11,321 nt of DNA from an uncultured Clostridia bacterium. Its GTDB lineage: Bacteria; Bacillota; Clostridia; Christensenellales; UBA1242. How positions within the stretch are numbered: the stretch's first letter is position 1; each line of letters begins with the position of its first letter. Location: NCBI GenBank assembly GCA_945937975.1, contig CAMEUD010000035.1, positions 1 through 11,321 on the forward strand, written 5' to 3'. A program made the position numbers and the translations under genes. The notes beneath the pieces were generated by a model, which was not told the origin of the DNA, ran no database searches, and worked only from the letters and a program-made list of their open reading frames with translations. Positions 1 through 7,216 of the stretch are shown here, piece by piece.

Positions 1-830
1 TAAGGTTTTTGATTGTCATGAATTGTTGCATTATTTTTCCATTGTATGTTTTTTAATGGATTAGTTACTATTGTATGAGTAACAAATCTTTGCATTAAAT
101 TTTCATCTTGAAATAACTCCATATTAAAACCTGTTGCAAGAATAATTTTATTTGCATAGATTTTATGATTATAACAGGTTGTAACACAAAAACCATTTTT
201 TTCCGTTAAAAAATTATCAAATGAAGTATTTTCATATATTCTATTTTGATTTTTTGAATTTTCTATTAATTGTTTGCAGAATAAATAAGGATTTAATTCT
301 GCTCCACCATTTTTATCATAAATTCCACTAGAAATAGGGAATGGGAACGGATTATCTGTTCTTGTGATAAGTTTGCAATCAAATCCGTAGTTTTTTCGTA
401 ATGTGAATTCCTTTTTCATTTTGTTGTTATCTTGTGTATTTTGACTAAATAAAAATGATGGTCTTTTTGCAAAATCACAATGATTTCCATATTTTTTAAC
501 AAATTTTTCTATTTTCTTTATTGAGTTTTGTCCCATTTTATATATTTCAATAATTTCTTGTTTTGTTAATTCTTGTTTCAAGTCGTCATAAAAATCATCA
601 AGTTGATATTCCAAAATTGCAGTTGCACAACTGGTACAATTTTGACCTATTCTTCCTTTATCAATTAAAACAACATCATACTTTTGTGATAAATAATAAT
701 TTAGTATTGCTCCACAAATTCCACCACCAACTATTAAAATATCACATTTGATATCACTTGTAAGATAGTTATATTGTTTTAAATATTCAACATTTTGACA
801 AAAATAAGGAACACCTTTTACATACTGCAT
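1..830 (-). CDS. FAD-dependent oxidoreductase, DAO-like (C-terminus off the left edge)
   Basis: This is the N-terminal 276 residues of a flavoprotein that reads leftward and is cut by the window edge; the frame is open throughout. A Rossmann FAD-binding motif VGGGICG lies at residues 34-40 within a hydrophobic beta strand (DILIV), followed by the acidic ribose-binding strand end VVLID (D57). A second FAD-contact motif, IILATGFN, lies at residues 229-236. The arrangement, including GGAELNPYLFC around 175-185, resembles the DAO/glycine-oxidase superfamily, which oxidises amines or amino acids with FAD. The substrate cannot be told from this half. There is no signal peptide, so it is probably cytoplasmic. 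The start is the ATG at 830, preceded by a GGAG ribosome binding site about 7 bases upstream. It is divergent from two small genes. I found no convincing promoter for it; the region upstream is almost pure A/T. Confidence 0.85.
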   Translation of the reverse strand, partial: MQYVKGVPYFCQNVEYLKQYNYLTSDIKCDILIVGGGICGAILNYYLSQKYDVVLIDKGRIGQNCTSCATAILEYQLDDFYDDLKQELTKQEIIEIYKMGQNSIKKIEKFVKKYGNHCDFAKRPSFLFSQNTQDNNKMKKEFTLRKNYGFDCKLITRTDNPFPFPISSGIYDKNGGAELNPYLFCKQLIENSKNQNRIYENTSFDNFLTEKNGFCVTTCYNHKIYANKIILATGFNMELFQDENLMQRFVTHTIVTNPLKNIQWKNNATIHDNQKP

Positions 831-893
831 AAATTTTCTCCATTTTATTTATTGCTTATTATTAATAATTTATACAAAACTGGTTAAATATTG

Positions 894-912
894 ATATAAC
901 TATAAGTTATAT
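894..912. promoter_or_regulatory. Perfect inverted repeat in divergent intergenic region (possible operator)
   Basis: ATATAACT and AGTTATAT form eight-base perfect arms around a three-base ATA centre. The dyad sits between the flavoprotein start (830) and the likely promoter of the small-gene pair (932-960). Its size and position would fit a dimeric repressor site acting on either side, but the region is so AT-rich that chance symmetry is a real alternative. No regulator gene is visible nearby. Confidence 0.3.
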
Positions 913-931
913 TTATATAAATAATTAATAT

Positions 932-960
932 TTGAATTATATTATATTTACACATACAAT
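932..960 (+). promoter_or_regulatory. Putative promoter of the small-protein pair
   Basis: A TTGAAT -35 (932-937) and a TACAAT -10 (955-960) are separated by 17 bases. Transcription would start near 967, about 17 bases before the ATG at 984. There is no TGn extension, and other A/T-rich hexamers lie nearby, so the exact boxes are uncertain. Confidence 0.45.
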
Positions 961-983
961 TGATTACAAAAAGGAGAAATACT

Positions 984-1223
984 ATGATTAATAATTTTAA
1001 AGAAAAGTTAAATGTTCGAGAAAATGAATTATATGAAGTTATTAAAAGTAAAAATATAACAATAGAAAGATTGCAAGAATTAAGTAAATTAATTAAAAAT
1101 GAATATAAAAATGAAGAAATAACTGAAAAGTTTATAAAAAAATTATATTTTTTATATAATATATGCCAATATAGTGATAAAAAGATTGATACAAAAAAGA
1201 AATTACTAAAAGCAATTTTTTAA
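984..1223 (+). CDS. Small hypothetical protein (79 aa)
   Basis: I do not recognise this family. The start is the ATG at 984, because an AAGGAG ribosome binding site (970-975) lies 8 bases upstream; a TTG in the same frame at 960 overlaps the putative -10 box and was rejected. The product is highly charged, rich in Lys, Glu, Asn and Ile, and reads as almost wholly alpha-helical: residues 1-60 alternate charged and Leu/Ile positions without proline or glycine. There is no signal peptide, membrane segment or cysteine motif (a single Cys near residue 62). It is followed after only two bases by a second small gene and then a terminator, so the two form a short transcription unit. It could be a small regulatory or structural adaptor, but nothing in the sequence decides this. 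Confidence 0.6.
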   Translation: MINNFKEKLNVRENELYEVIKSKNITIERLQELSKLIKNEYKNEEITEKFIKKLYFLYNICQYSDKKIDTKKKLLKAIF

Positions 1224-1225
1224 AA

Positions 1226-1402
1226 ATGATAGATAAACAGATTATTAATCAATATAATGAAATCAGGGAAATTAAACAAAAGCATAATAAATTTGTAAAT
1301 GATATGATTAGTGAATTGAAAAATAGACAAGAAGAAATAAAAAATTATTTGAATAGTGGAGATGTCGAAAAGTTCAAAATTGATATAAGTAAAGAAAATT
1401 AA
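1226..1402 (+). CDS. Very small hypothetical protein (58 aa)
   Basis: An ATG two bases after the stop of the preceding gene opens a 58-codon frame ending in TAA. The product begins MIDKQIINQYNEIREIKQK and is strongly charged and helical, with heptad-like spacing of Ile, Val and Leu over residues 6-42, so a short coiled coil is plausible. No clear ribosome binding site precedes it; the bases upstream are the 3' end of its neighbour, so translation is probably coupled by re-initiation. A rho-independent terminator starts 8 bases after the stop, which supports this being the real end of the unit. I do not recognise the family. The chance that it is a non-coding tail of the transcript is appreciable, but charge pattern and context favour a gene. 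Confidence 0.5.
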   Translation: MIDKQIINQYNEIREIKQKHNKFVNDMISELKNRQEEIKNYLNSGDVEKFKIDISKEN

Positions 1403-1409
1403 ATACTAG

Positions 1410-1440
1410 AAAACTGCAATTATTATATATGCAGTTTTTT
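1410..1440 (+). terminator. Rho-independent terminator after the small-protein pair
   Basis: The arms AAAACTGCA (1410-1418) and TGCAGTTTT (1430-1438) pair perfectly around an 11-base A/T loop and end in six T residues (1435-1440). It separates the small-gene unit from the subtilase promoter, which begins only 14 bases later. Confidence 0.85.
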
Positions 1441-1453
1441 CAAAAATTGACTA

Positions 1454-1482
1454 TTTACACTGACTTTTGTGTGTGGTATAAT
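1454..1482 (+). promoter_or_regulatory. Promoter of the giant subtilase gene
   Basis: TTTACA (1454-1459), a 17-base spacer and a perfect TATAAT (1477-1482) preceded by TGG form a near-consensus extended -10 promoter. Transcription should begin near 1489, leaving a leader of about 15 bases with the GAAGGGTG ribosome binding site (1493-1500). A TTGACT at 1447 is too far (24 bases) to be the -35. Confidence 0.78.
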
Positions 1483-1503
1483 ATTTACAAAAGAAGGGTG
1501 AGT

Positions 1504-4500
1504 ATGAAGAAAACTCCTAAAATTTTAATTATACTTTTTGGAATATTTATTATTCCACTATCTCTTATTTTAAGTGCGAATCTTATAAATAATAAAAGAA
1601 CTGATTTTTACATAAATGTAGATATTCAAAATAATTTTGAGCAGTTTAAACAAAATTTGTCTTACATAAATCAAAATTATGCTGATGACTATGCAAATAG
1701 ATTAATTGTTAAATCTAATAAAAAGATTAACGATAGCAATGCTATTTATTCAGCTGATGGATTTAATGGCTTAAATGTTTTGCAATATAAAAATACAAAT
1801 GACACAAACTCTGCATTAATTTATTATTCATCTTTGGAATATGTAAATTATGTTGAAAGAGATAGCATAGTTGACATTTCTAGTTTAGAGTTAAATGAGA
1901 ATGTTAATGAAATCACAGGAGCACATCAAAACGAATTATCGTGGGGATCATCATTACTTGGAGTCCCAAGATATAAAGATTATTTATTGAATACATATTC
2001 AACTGTTGCAAATTTACCAATAATATATGTTGCAGTGCTAGATTCAGGTATAGATACTGATAATGAATTTTTGGCAGGAAGAATTGAATATGATTTGGGT
2101 ATAAGTTATGTAACAAGCACTTTATACACCAGTGGTGAAAGTAAGTATCAATTTGAAGATGATAACAAACATGGAACTCATGTTAGTGGAACAATAGTTG
2201 ATTTGACACTTGGTAATGTAAAAATTATTCCTATAAAAGTTTTTGATAAAAATGGTCAAGGAACAAGTTCAAATGTTATTGCAGGTCTTGAATACATTTT
2301 AAATCTAAAAAAGAATGGCACAAATATTTGTGCTATCAATATGAGTTTTGGTGGATATACACCTTCATATGAAAAAGAAAAACTTATAAATGAATGTTAT
2401 AGTAACAATATGATGCCTGTTGTTGCTGCAGGAAATGAAAATTACTATGTAGAAAAATGTTCTCCAGCAAATATTCAAAATGCTTTAACAATTTCTGCAT
2501 TAAGTCAAAATAATAAATATAAAAACTTCCCATACTTTGCAAGTTATTCAAACCATGGAGAATATATTGATTTATGTTTGCCAGGTACAAGTGTACTAAG
2601 TTGTGTTCCAGATTTCTGTGAACCAGATAAATATAACTCAAATAATTTTATTGTATCAAAAACCGGTGGAAAATATGCTAAACTTTCAGGCACATCAATG
2701 GCAACTCCACACGCAACTGCATTGGTAAGTTTGATTGCTAGTGCAATGGGTGATAGTTATAATGTAAGTCAAGTTGAACAAAAATTAAAAGAATCAACCT
2801 ATGATTTTGGTGTTGCAGGAAAAGATGATTTGTATGGTTATGGTGTACCAAATCTTGAACTATCTTTTGATAAATTTAATATAAATAACATACCATCATT
2901 AAGTGTAGGGGAAGTAAACAGTATTTGTAATTTTAATGAACCATTTACCTTAATGCTTAATAATAATTATAAAAATCAAAATGGCTATACATATAAGATA
3001 TATTATACACTTGATGGTTCATATCCAACATTGGAAAATTATCAAATCTACACATCACCAGTTGAAATTAAAAACTCAACAAGATTTAGATTTGTTACAT
3101 ATATGTTTGACAAAGATAATAATCTTTGTGCTGATAGTAAATGTTATGATATTTCTTATATTAAAGGAAATACAAGTTACAATGATGATGGAACAGGTTT
3201 TGAAATAGATGATAATGGTGTTTTAACAAAATATACAAGTGGTCTTGAAAACATTATTATTCCAAGATATATTAATGGGAAAAAAGTAAAAAAATTAGGT
3301 AGTTCATTATTTAATGGATTAAATATAAAAAATGTAATATGCGATTATGATATAGAAGTTGGATATTATCCTTTTTATTGTTGTGATAGTTTGAAAGAGA
3401 TTAATATCAATTCTTCAAATGTTGAAAATTTAGCACAATTTTGTCCATTACTTGAAACTTTAACTTTAAATAAAGCATTATCAATATCTGATGGTAATGA
3501 AAGTTATGATTTGTTATCCATATACTATGGTAGTGATACATTTTATGCTTGTTATAATTTAACAACAATAAATATTCCACTCGTAACAGAAATACCAAAT
3601 AACTCATTTTCATATTACGAAAAATTATCAAATATTAATATTGATTGGAAAAATATTGTAAGTATAGGGACAAATGCCTTTGTTGGTTGCCAATCTTTTG
3701 AAAAATATTTGAATTTTGAAAACTTACAAAAATTAGGGAAAAGTGCATTTGCTGAATCTGGTATAAAAGGTTTTTGTGCAACAAATCTCAAAAAAATAGA
3801 AAAAAATGTATTTAGAAATTGCAAAAAACTTGAATATATTGAATTGCCAAATGTTGAAATATTAGGTTCAACAATTATATATAATTCAATAAATCTTAAA
3901 TATCTTTTTGTTGGCGCAAATTGTTTAAAAACAAGCAATAATAGCTTAATTGCATATAATGGTAATTTTAATATCTATTGTTACAATACAGATTTAATTT
4001 CACAATGTACAAATCAAAAATGTGTTGATATTTCATCAAGTTTGGAAAAGAATGATGACAATGATATTGATTATACATTCAGTGGCTACAATAATGTTAT
4101 TACAACATATAGTTCAAATGATGAAAATTTAAGTTCTGATGATATTGTTGTTGATAAAGTTGAATATAGTGGACTTAACATCGAAAAAGCATATAAATTT
4201 AACAAATTTACAAATGAAAATAAATATTATATTACTGTCTTAAAAGATTATGTTGGGAATGAAAAAATCTTCACAACACAAAAAATAGGCTCAAATAAAA
4301 TATATAATGTAAAAGTTTCTAGTAATATAGAACAAAATGGATTAAAACTTAATGGCTATAGTTTTAATCAAAATGAAACTGTCATTTTAAACTTACTTGA
4401 TATAAAAGGTTATGATTTAGTAAATATTAAATTAAATAACAAAGATATAACATCAAATTTCACAAACAATTCTTATAGTTTCGCAATGCCAAAATATGAT

Positions 4501-7143
4501 GTTAATATTGAACTTGAATATAAGGAAATTAATTATAAGATAACTACAGAAGTTATAAATTCTGGCACACTTATTGTTAAAAATGAATTAGGAAAAGAAA
4601 TAAATACTGCAAATTATAATCAAAATATAGAAATTTTTTATAGTTCAGAAGATAATTATATATCAAAATTATATTATATTGACGACATGGGTCAAAAAAC
4701 TAATATTGAAATTAATGATGGCAAATCTGTATTATCAATGCCAAATAAAAACATAAAAATAGTTGCAGAATTTAACAAATTAGATTTGAATGACTTTTTA
4801 GTTTGGTATAATGATGACACAATGACTTATGAAATCAGTTATTATAGTGGCAAAGATACCATCGTTAATATTCCACAATATTTGCCAAAATATGGAAAAG
4901 TTTATTCTTTAACAAAAATAAGGTCTTTTACTTTTTTAGATAATGCTTATATTGAACAAGTTAATATTATTTCAAGTGAAAAAAATCAACCAATAGTAAT
5001 TGGTTCATACGCATTTAATAATTGTATTAATTTAAAGATAGTTAATGCAAAAGGTTTATCTGTTATTGAAAAAAACGCATTTGAGAAATGCAATTCATTA
5101 AAAAATATCAGTCTTGAAAATGTAACAGAGATTGGTTCAAATGCTTTTAAAGATTGTGAATCAATCACAAATATTAATCTTGAAAATTGTAAAACATTTG
5201 AAAAATATGCTTTTTATGGATGCACAAGTTTAATTTCAGTAACATTAGGTGAAAATATTATAATAATTCCAAATTATGCATTTAGTTATTGTGAAAGTTT
5301 GGAAGATATTAATTTAAATTTTGTTAAAGAGATTGGAGAATATGCTTTCTATTGTTGTGAAAATTTACAACAAAGTTGTATTAGCGATAATTATATCATA
5401 AAAATAAGTGATTATGCTTTTGCTAATTGCAAAAGTCTTCAAGAATTTTATTTCCCACAATTAGAAATCTTGGGCAGTAATTCATTTGGTGCTTGTGACA
5501 ATATTGAGTTTGCAGATTTGTCAAAATTAAAACAAATTGGCAGTTATCCATTTTTATTTGTAAGTAGAGTGATATTAGGAAGTTCTCAAATCTTAAATAA
5601 CGAAACATTGGAAATTTCATATTCACTTTCATATGTTTATGTGGATAAAGATTTTGATGCAACAAATAATGTATATCTATCAAAATTCAAGTATAATAAA
5701 GAGTTTGGTGATTATATAGTTTACTCAAAATATAGTTTGTACATTGTAAACTTTGTTACAGAAAATGGAGATATAATATCAAGTCAATTAAGTGAAGTAT
5801 CAAATAATATTGATATACCACAATTTATAAATGAAAATGGTACAATTTATTTAATAAAATATTGGATTAACAAAGCAAATAATTATGTATACGCTAGTGA
5901 TAAAATTGGATATATATACGAAGATACAACATTTATTGCAATCTATAAAAGCCATAAAGTAACATTTAAAACAGAAAGTGGATTTATAATTTCACAAGAT
6001 GATTATTACTATGATGATAAAATTGAAGTTCCAAAAAATGTCACAATAAATGGTATTTGTGCAGATATTAAATCTTGGAAGATGGAAGGGACAGACAAAA
6101 CGATAAGTCCAAGTTATATTTCAAAAATATATAAAGATACAACTTATATTGCAATCTTTGAAAAATATAAAGTTACATTCAAAACAAGTAATTGGGCAGT
6201 ACTTTCCAGTAAAGAATATTCTTGTTTTGAAAATATAGATGTTCCACAATATGAAATTATTAATGGAGAATCTGTAAAAATTAACAAATGGAAAGATGTG
6301 TCAAACTCAAACATAATAAATGCAAATGATATAAAAACAACATCAAAAAATGTAACATATGTGGCAGTACTTGATACTTATCTTGTTACATTTAAAACAG
6401 AAAGTGATGAAATTATATCTCAAAGAGAATATACAATAAAGCAAAATATTGTAGTTCCAAGATATGCAATTATTGATGGTAAATATGTTTTAATATCAAA
6501 ATGGAGAGAAGAAGGCACTCAAAATATATTAAACTCAGCAGATATAATAACAACAAATAAAAATGTAGTTTATATTGCAGTAATTGAAGGAACACAAGAA
6601 AAAACATATAAAATTAATTATTACTATGGTTATGATTTTGACAATTCAGGGAAAGTAAATGATGCAGGTGATTTGATATATAGTCAAAATTTAAAAGAAA
6701 ATGAAACAATAGTTTTGAAAGAGTTTACACATAGCTACAAAAAAACAATTGTTTTGCCAATCATTTCTAAAAAGCGATTTGATGGGGCAAATAAATTTGG
6801 AATGGAAAATATCTTTTTAAAACGAAATGATTTTGTATTTTATCCACGAAGGAACTTCAAAATTGTAATTACATACGAATATACTTTTGAAAAATGGGAT
6901 AAAGATTTGGCAGGTAAAACTCCGAATGACATCAAAGAAATGTTTGACTGTAATAATGAACTAGAAATCAATGCATTGTATAGTTCTGAAATTATTAGTA
7001 TAAGAATAATAAGTGTGCCATTCTTCCCATTTATAAGATTTATACCAATTGAAATTGAGCCAATACCAAATGACCCAATAGGTGATATAATAATTCAAGA
7101 TGAATATAAAGACTTAATAAAATATGAAGAATTTGATATATAA
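1504..7143 (+). CDS. Exported multidomain subtilisin-like (S8) protease with leucine-rich and InlB-like repeats
   Basis: This 1879-residue protein starts at the ATG at 1504, behind GAAGGGTG; an in-frame ATG at 1429 lies upstream of the promoter. Residues 1-25 are a signal peptide (KKTPK, hydrophobic core, ending LSA). Residues 60-126 resemble an inhibitor-type prodomain. The S8 catalytic domain (about 160-453) has D180 (VAVLDSGID), H223 (HGTHVSG), oxyanion N311 (AAGNEN) and S398 (SGTSMATPHA), so the triad is complete. Then come a chitobiase-C-like beta domain (about 475-555, YYTLDGSYP), a BspA-type leucine-rich block (about 575-812), two beta repeats (934-1091), a second leucine-rich block (about 1117-1385), four InlB-like repeats (1413-1695) and an unrecognised tail. 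It is much longer than a plain subtilisin (about 275 mature residues). No LPXTG, membrane anchor or S-layer domain is visible, so secretion or non-covalent attachment is inferred. The leucine-rich and beta repeats suggest binding to host or microbial surface molecules. It is transcribed alone. Confidence 0.93.
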   Translation: MKKTPKILIILFGIFIIPLSLILSANLINNKRTDFYINVDIQNNFEQFKQNLSYINQNYADDYANRLIVKSNKKINDSNAIYSADGFNGLNVLQYKNTNDTNSALIYYSSLEYVNYVERDSIVDISSLELNENVNEITGAHQNELSWGSSLLGVPRYKDYLLNTYSTVANLPIIYVAVLDSGIDTDNEFLAGRIEYDLGISYVTSTLYTSGESKYQFEDDNKHGTHVSGTIVDLTLGNVKIIPIKVFDKNGQGTSSNVIAGLEYILNLKKNGTNICAINMSFGGYTPSYEKEKLINECYSNNMMPVVAAGNENYYVEKCSPANIQNALTISALSQNNKYKNFPYFASYSNHGEYIDLCLPGTSVLSCVPDFCEPDKYNSNNFIVSKTGGKYAKLSGTSMATPHATALVSLIASAMGDSYNVSQVEQKLKESTYDFGVAGKDDLYGYGVPNLELSFDKFNINNIPSLSVGEVNSICNFNEPFTLMLNNNYKNQNGYTYKIYYTLDGSYPTLENYQIYTSPVEIKNSTRFRFVTYMFDKDNNLCADSKCYDISYIKGNTSYNDDGTGFEIDDNGVLTKYTSGLENIIIPRYINGKKVKKLGSSLFNGLNIKNVICDYDIEVGYYPFYCCDSLKEININSSNVENLAQFCPLLETLTLNKALSISDGNESYDLLSIYYGSDTFYACYNLTTINIPLVTEIPNNSFSYYEKLSNINIDWKNIVSIGTNAFVGCQSFEKYLNFENLQKLGKSAFAESGIKGFCATNLKKIEKNVFRNCKKLEYIELPNVEILGSTIIYNSINLKYLFVGANCLKTSNNSLIAYNGNFNIYCYNTDLISQCTNQKCVDISSSLEKNDDNDIDYTFSGYNNVITTYSSNDENLSSDDIVVDKVEYSGLNIEKAYKFNKFTNENKYYITVLKDYVGNEKIFTTQKIGSNKIYNVKVSSNIEQNGLKLNGYSFNQNETVILNLLDIKGYDLVNIKLNNKDITSNFTNNSYSFAMPKYDVNIELEYKEINYKITTEVINSGTLIVKNELGKEINTANYNQNIEIFYSSEDNYISKLYYIDDMGQKTNIEINDGKSVLSMPNKNIKIVAEFNKLDLNDFLVWYNDDTMTYEISYYSGKDTIVNIPQYLPKYGKVYSLTKIRSFTFLDNAYIEQVNIISSEKNQPIVIGSYAFNNCINLKIVNAKGLSVIEKNAFEKCNSLKNISLENVTEIGSNAFKDCESITNINLENCKTFEKYAFYGCTSLISVTLGENIIIIPNYAFSYCESLEDINLNFVKEIGEYAFYCCENLQQSCISDNYIIKISDYAFANCKSLQEFYFPQLEILGSNSFGACDNIEFADLSKLKQIGSYPFLFVSRVILGSSQILNNETLEISYSLSYVYVDKDFDATNNVYLSKFKYNKEFGDYIVYSKYSLYIVNFVTENGDIISSQLSEVSNNIDIPQFINENGTIYLIKYWINKANNYVYASDKIGYIYEDTTFIAIYKSHKVTFKTESGFIISQDDYYYDDKIEVPKNVTINGICADIKSWKMEGTDKTISPSYISKIYKDTTYIAIFEKYKVTFKTSNWAVLSSKEYSCFENIDVPQYEIINGESVKINKWKDVSNSNIINANDIKTTSKNVTYVAVLDTYLVTFKTESDEIISQREYTIKQNIVVPRYAIIDGKYVLISKWREEGTQNILNSADIITTNKNVVYIAVIEGTQEKTYKINYYYGYDFDNSGKVNDAGDLIYSQNLKENETIVLKEFTHSYKKTIVLPIISKKRFDGANKFGMENIFLKRNDFVFYPRRNFKIVITYEYTFEKWDKDLAGKTPNDIKEMFDCNNELEINALYSSEIISIRIISVPFFPFIRFIPIEIEPIPNDPIGDIIIQDEYKDLIKYEEFDI
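3226..3939 (+). repeat. First BspA-type leucine-rich block (degenerate)
   Basis: Residues about 575-812 of the subtilase carry irregular LRR_5-type units recognised by phrases such as VSIGTNAFVGC, KLGKSAFAES and KIEKNVFRNCKKLEYI. The spacing is less regular than in the second block, and units near 600-660 are hard to delimit. Blocks of this type in BspA-like proteins mediate binding to proteins or cells; that role here is inferred from family knowledge. Confidence 0.75.
4303..4776 (+). repeat. Two beta-sandwich-type repeats between the leucine-rich blocks
   Basis: Residues 934-1008 and 1011-1091 of the subtilase are two related units of about 75-80 residues. Each ends in the pattern SFAMPKYDVNIELEY or LSMPNKNIKIVAEF, which matches the closing strand of the bacterial 'MP..dv.i.a.f' repeat common in Firmicutes surface proteins. 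They probably act as a rigid spacer between the two leucine-rich blocks. Confidence 0.7.
4999..5559 (+). repeat. Second BspA-type leucine-rich block, eight regular 22-23-residue units
   Basis: Residues 1166-1352 of the subtilase contain about eight consecutive units of 22-24 residues, each opening with IGxxAFxxC and continuing SLxxIxL (for example IGSYAFNNC, IEKNAFEKC, IGSNAFKDC, FEKYAFYGC, IPNYAFSYC, IGEYAFYCC, ISDYAFANC, LGSNSFGAC). The conserved Cys after AF is typical of this LRR_5 class. Flanking cap-like sequence extends from about 1117 to 1385. Regularity is greater than in the first block, which suggests more recent expansion. Confidence 0.85.
5740..6588 (+). repeat. Four tandem ~71-residue InlB-like B repeats
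   Basis: Subtilase residues 1413-1484, 1485-1555, 1556-1626 and 1627-1695 are four head-to-tail units. Each opens with (K/L)VTFKTES.. or IVNFVTEN, has a mid-unit VP(Q/R)Y..I.G and a KSW/NKW/SKW tryptophan, and closes with TTYIAIF or VTYVAVL. The pattern matches the InlB B-repeat / Listeria-Bacteroides (Flg_new) class of small beta folds found in surface proteins. The first unit is the most diverged. Confidence 0.8.
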
Positions 7144-7146
7144 AAT

Positions 7147-7179
7147 AAAAAAATCTGGCAATAAATGTCAGATTTTTTT
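7147..7179. terminator. Bidirectional terminator between the subtilase and Nudix genes
   Basis: The arms 7147-7160 and 7166-7179 pair over 14 positions, with one G-U wobble, around an ATAAA loop. The A7 on one side and T7 on the other give a U tract in both directions. It lies 3 bases after the subtilase stop and 37 bases beyond the Nudix stop, so it serves both convergent genes. Confidence 0.88.
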
Positions 7180-7216
7180 ATTTTGATTATTCTAAATAAT
7201 AGTTCCGATGATATTA

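Noticed and set aside
960..983. TTG start eight codons upstream of the first small gene
   Set aside because: It overlaps the probable -10 box and the ribosome binding site lies downstream of it, so ATG 984 is the better start.
1429..1503. Upstream in-frame ATG for the subtilase (25 extra residues)
   Set aside because: It lies inside the preceding terminator and upstream of the -35/-10 boxes; ATG 1504 has the ribosome binding site and is followed directly by a proper signal peptide.
3615..3938. Minus-strand open frame of 107 codons inside the subtilase gene
   Set aside because: It is antisense to the leucine-rich repeat region, has no ribosome binding site and shows composition expected from mirrored repeats; the other minus-strand frames inside the gene are similar.
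5740..6588. CRISPR-like direct repeats
   Set aside because: The periodicity here is about 213 bases of diverged coding repeats; no short identical repeats with unique spacers occur anywhere in the window.
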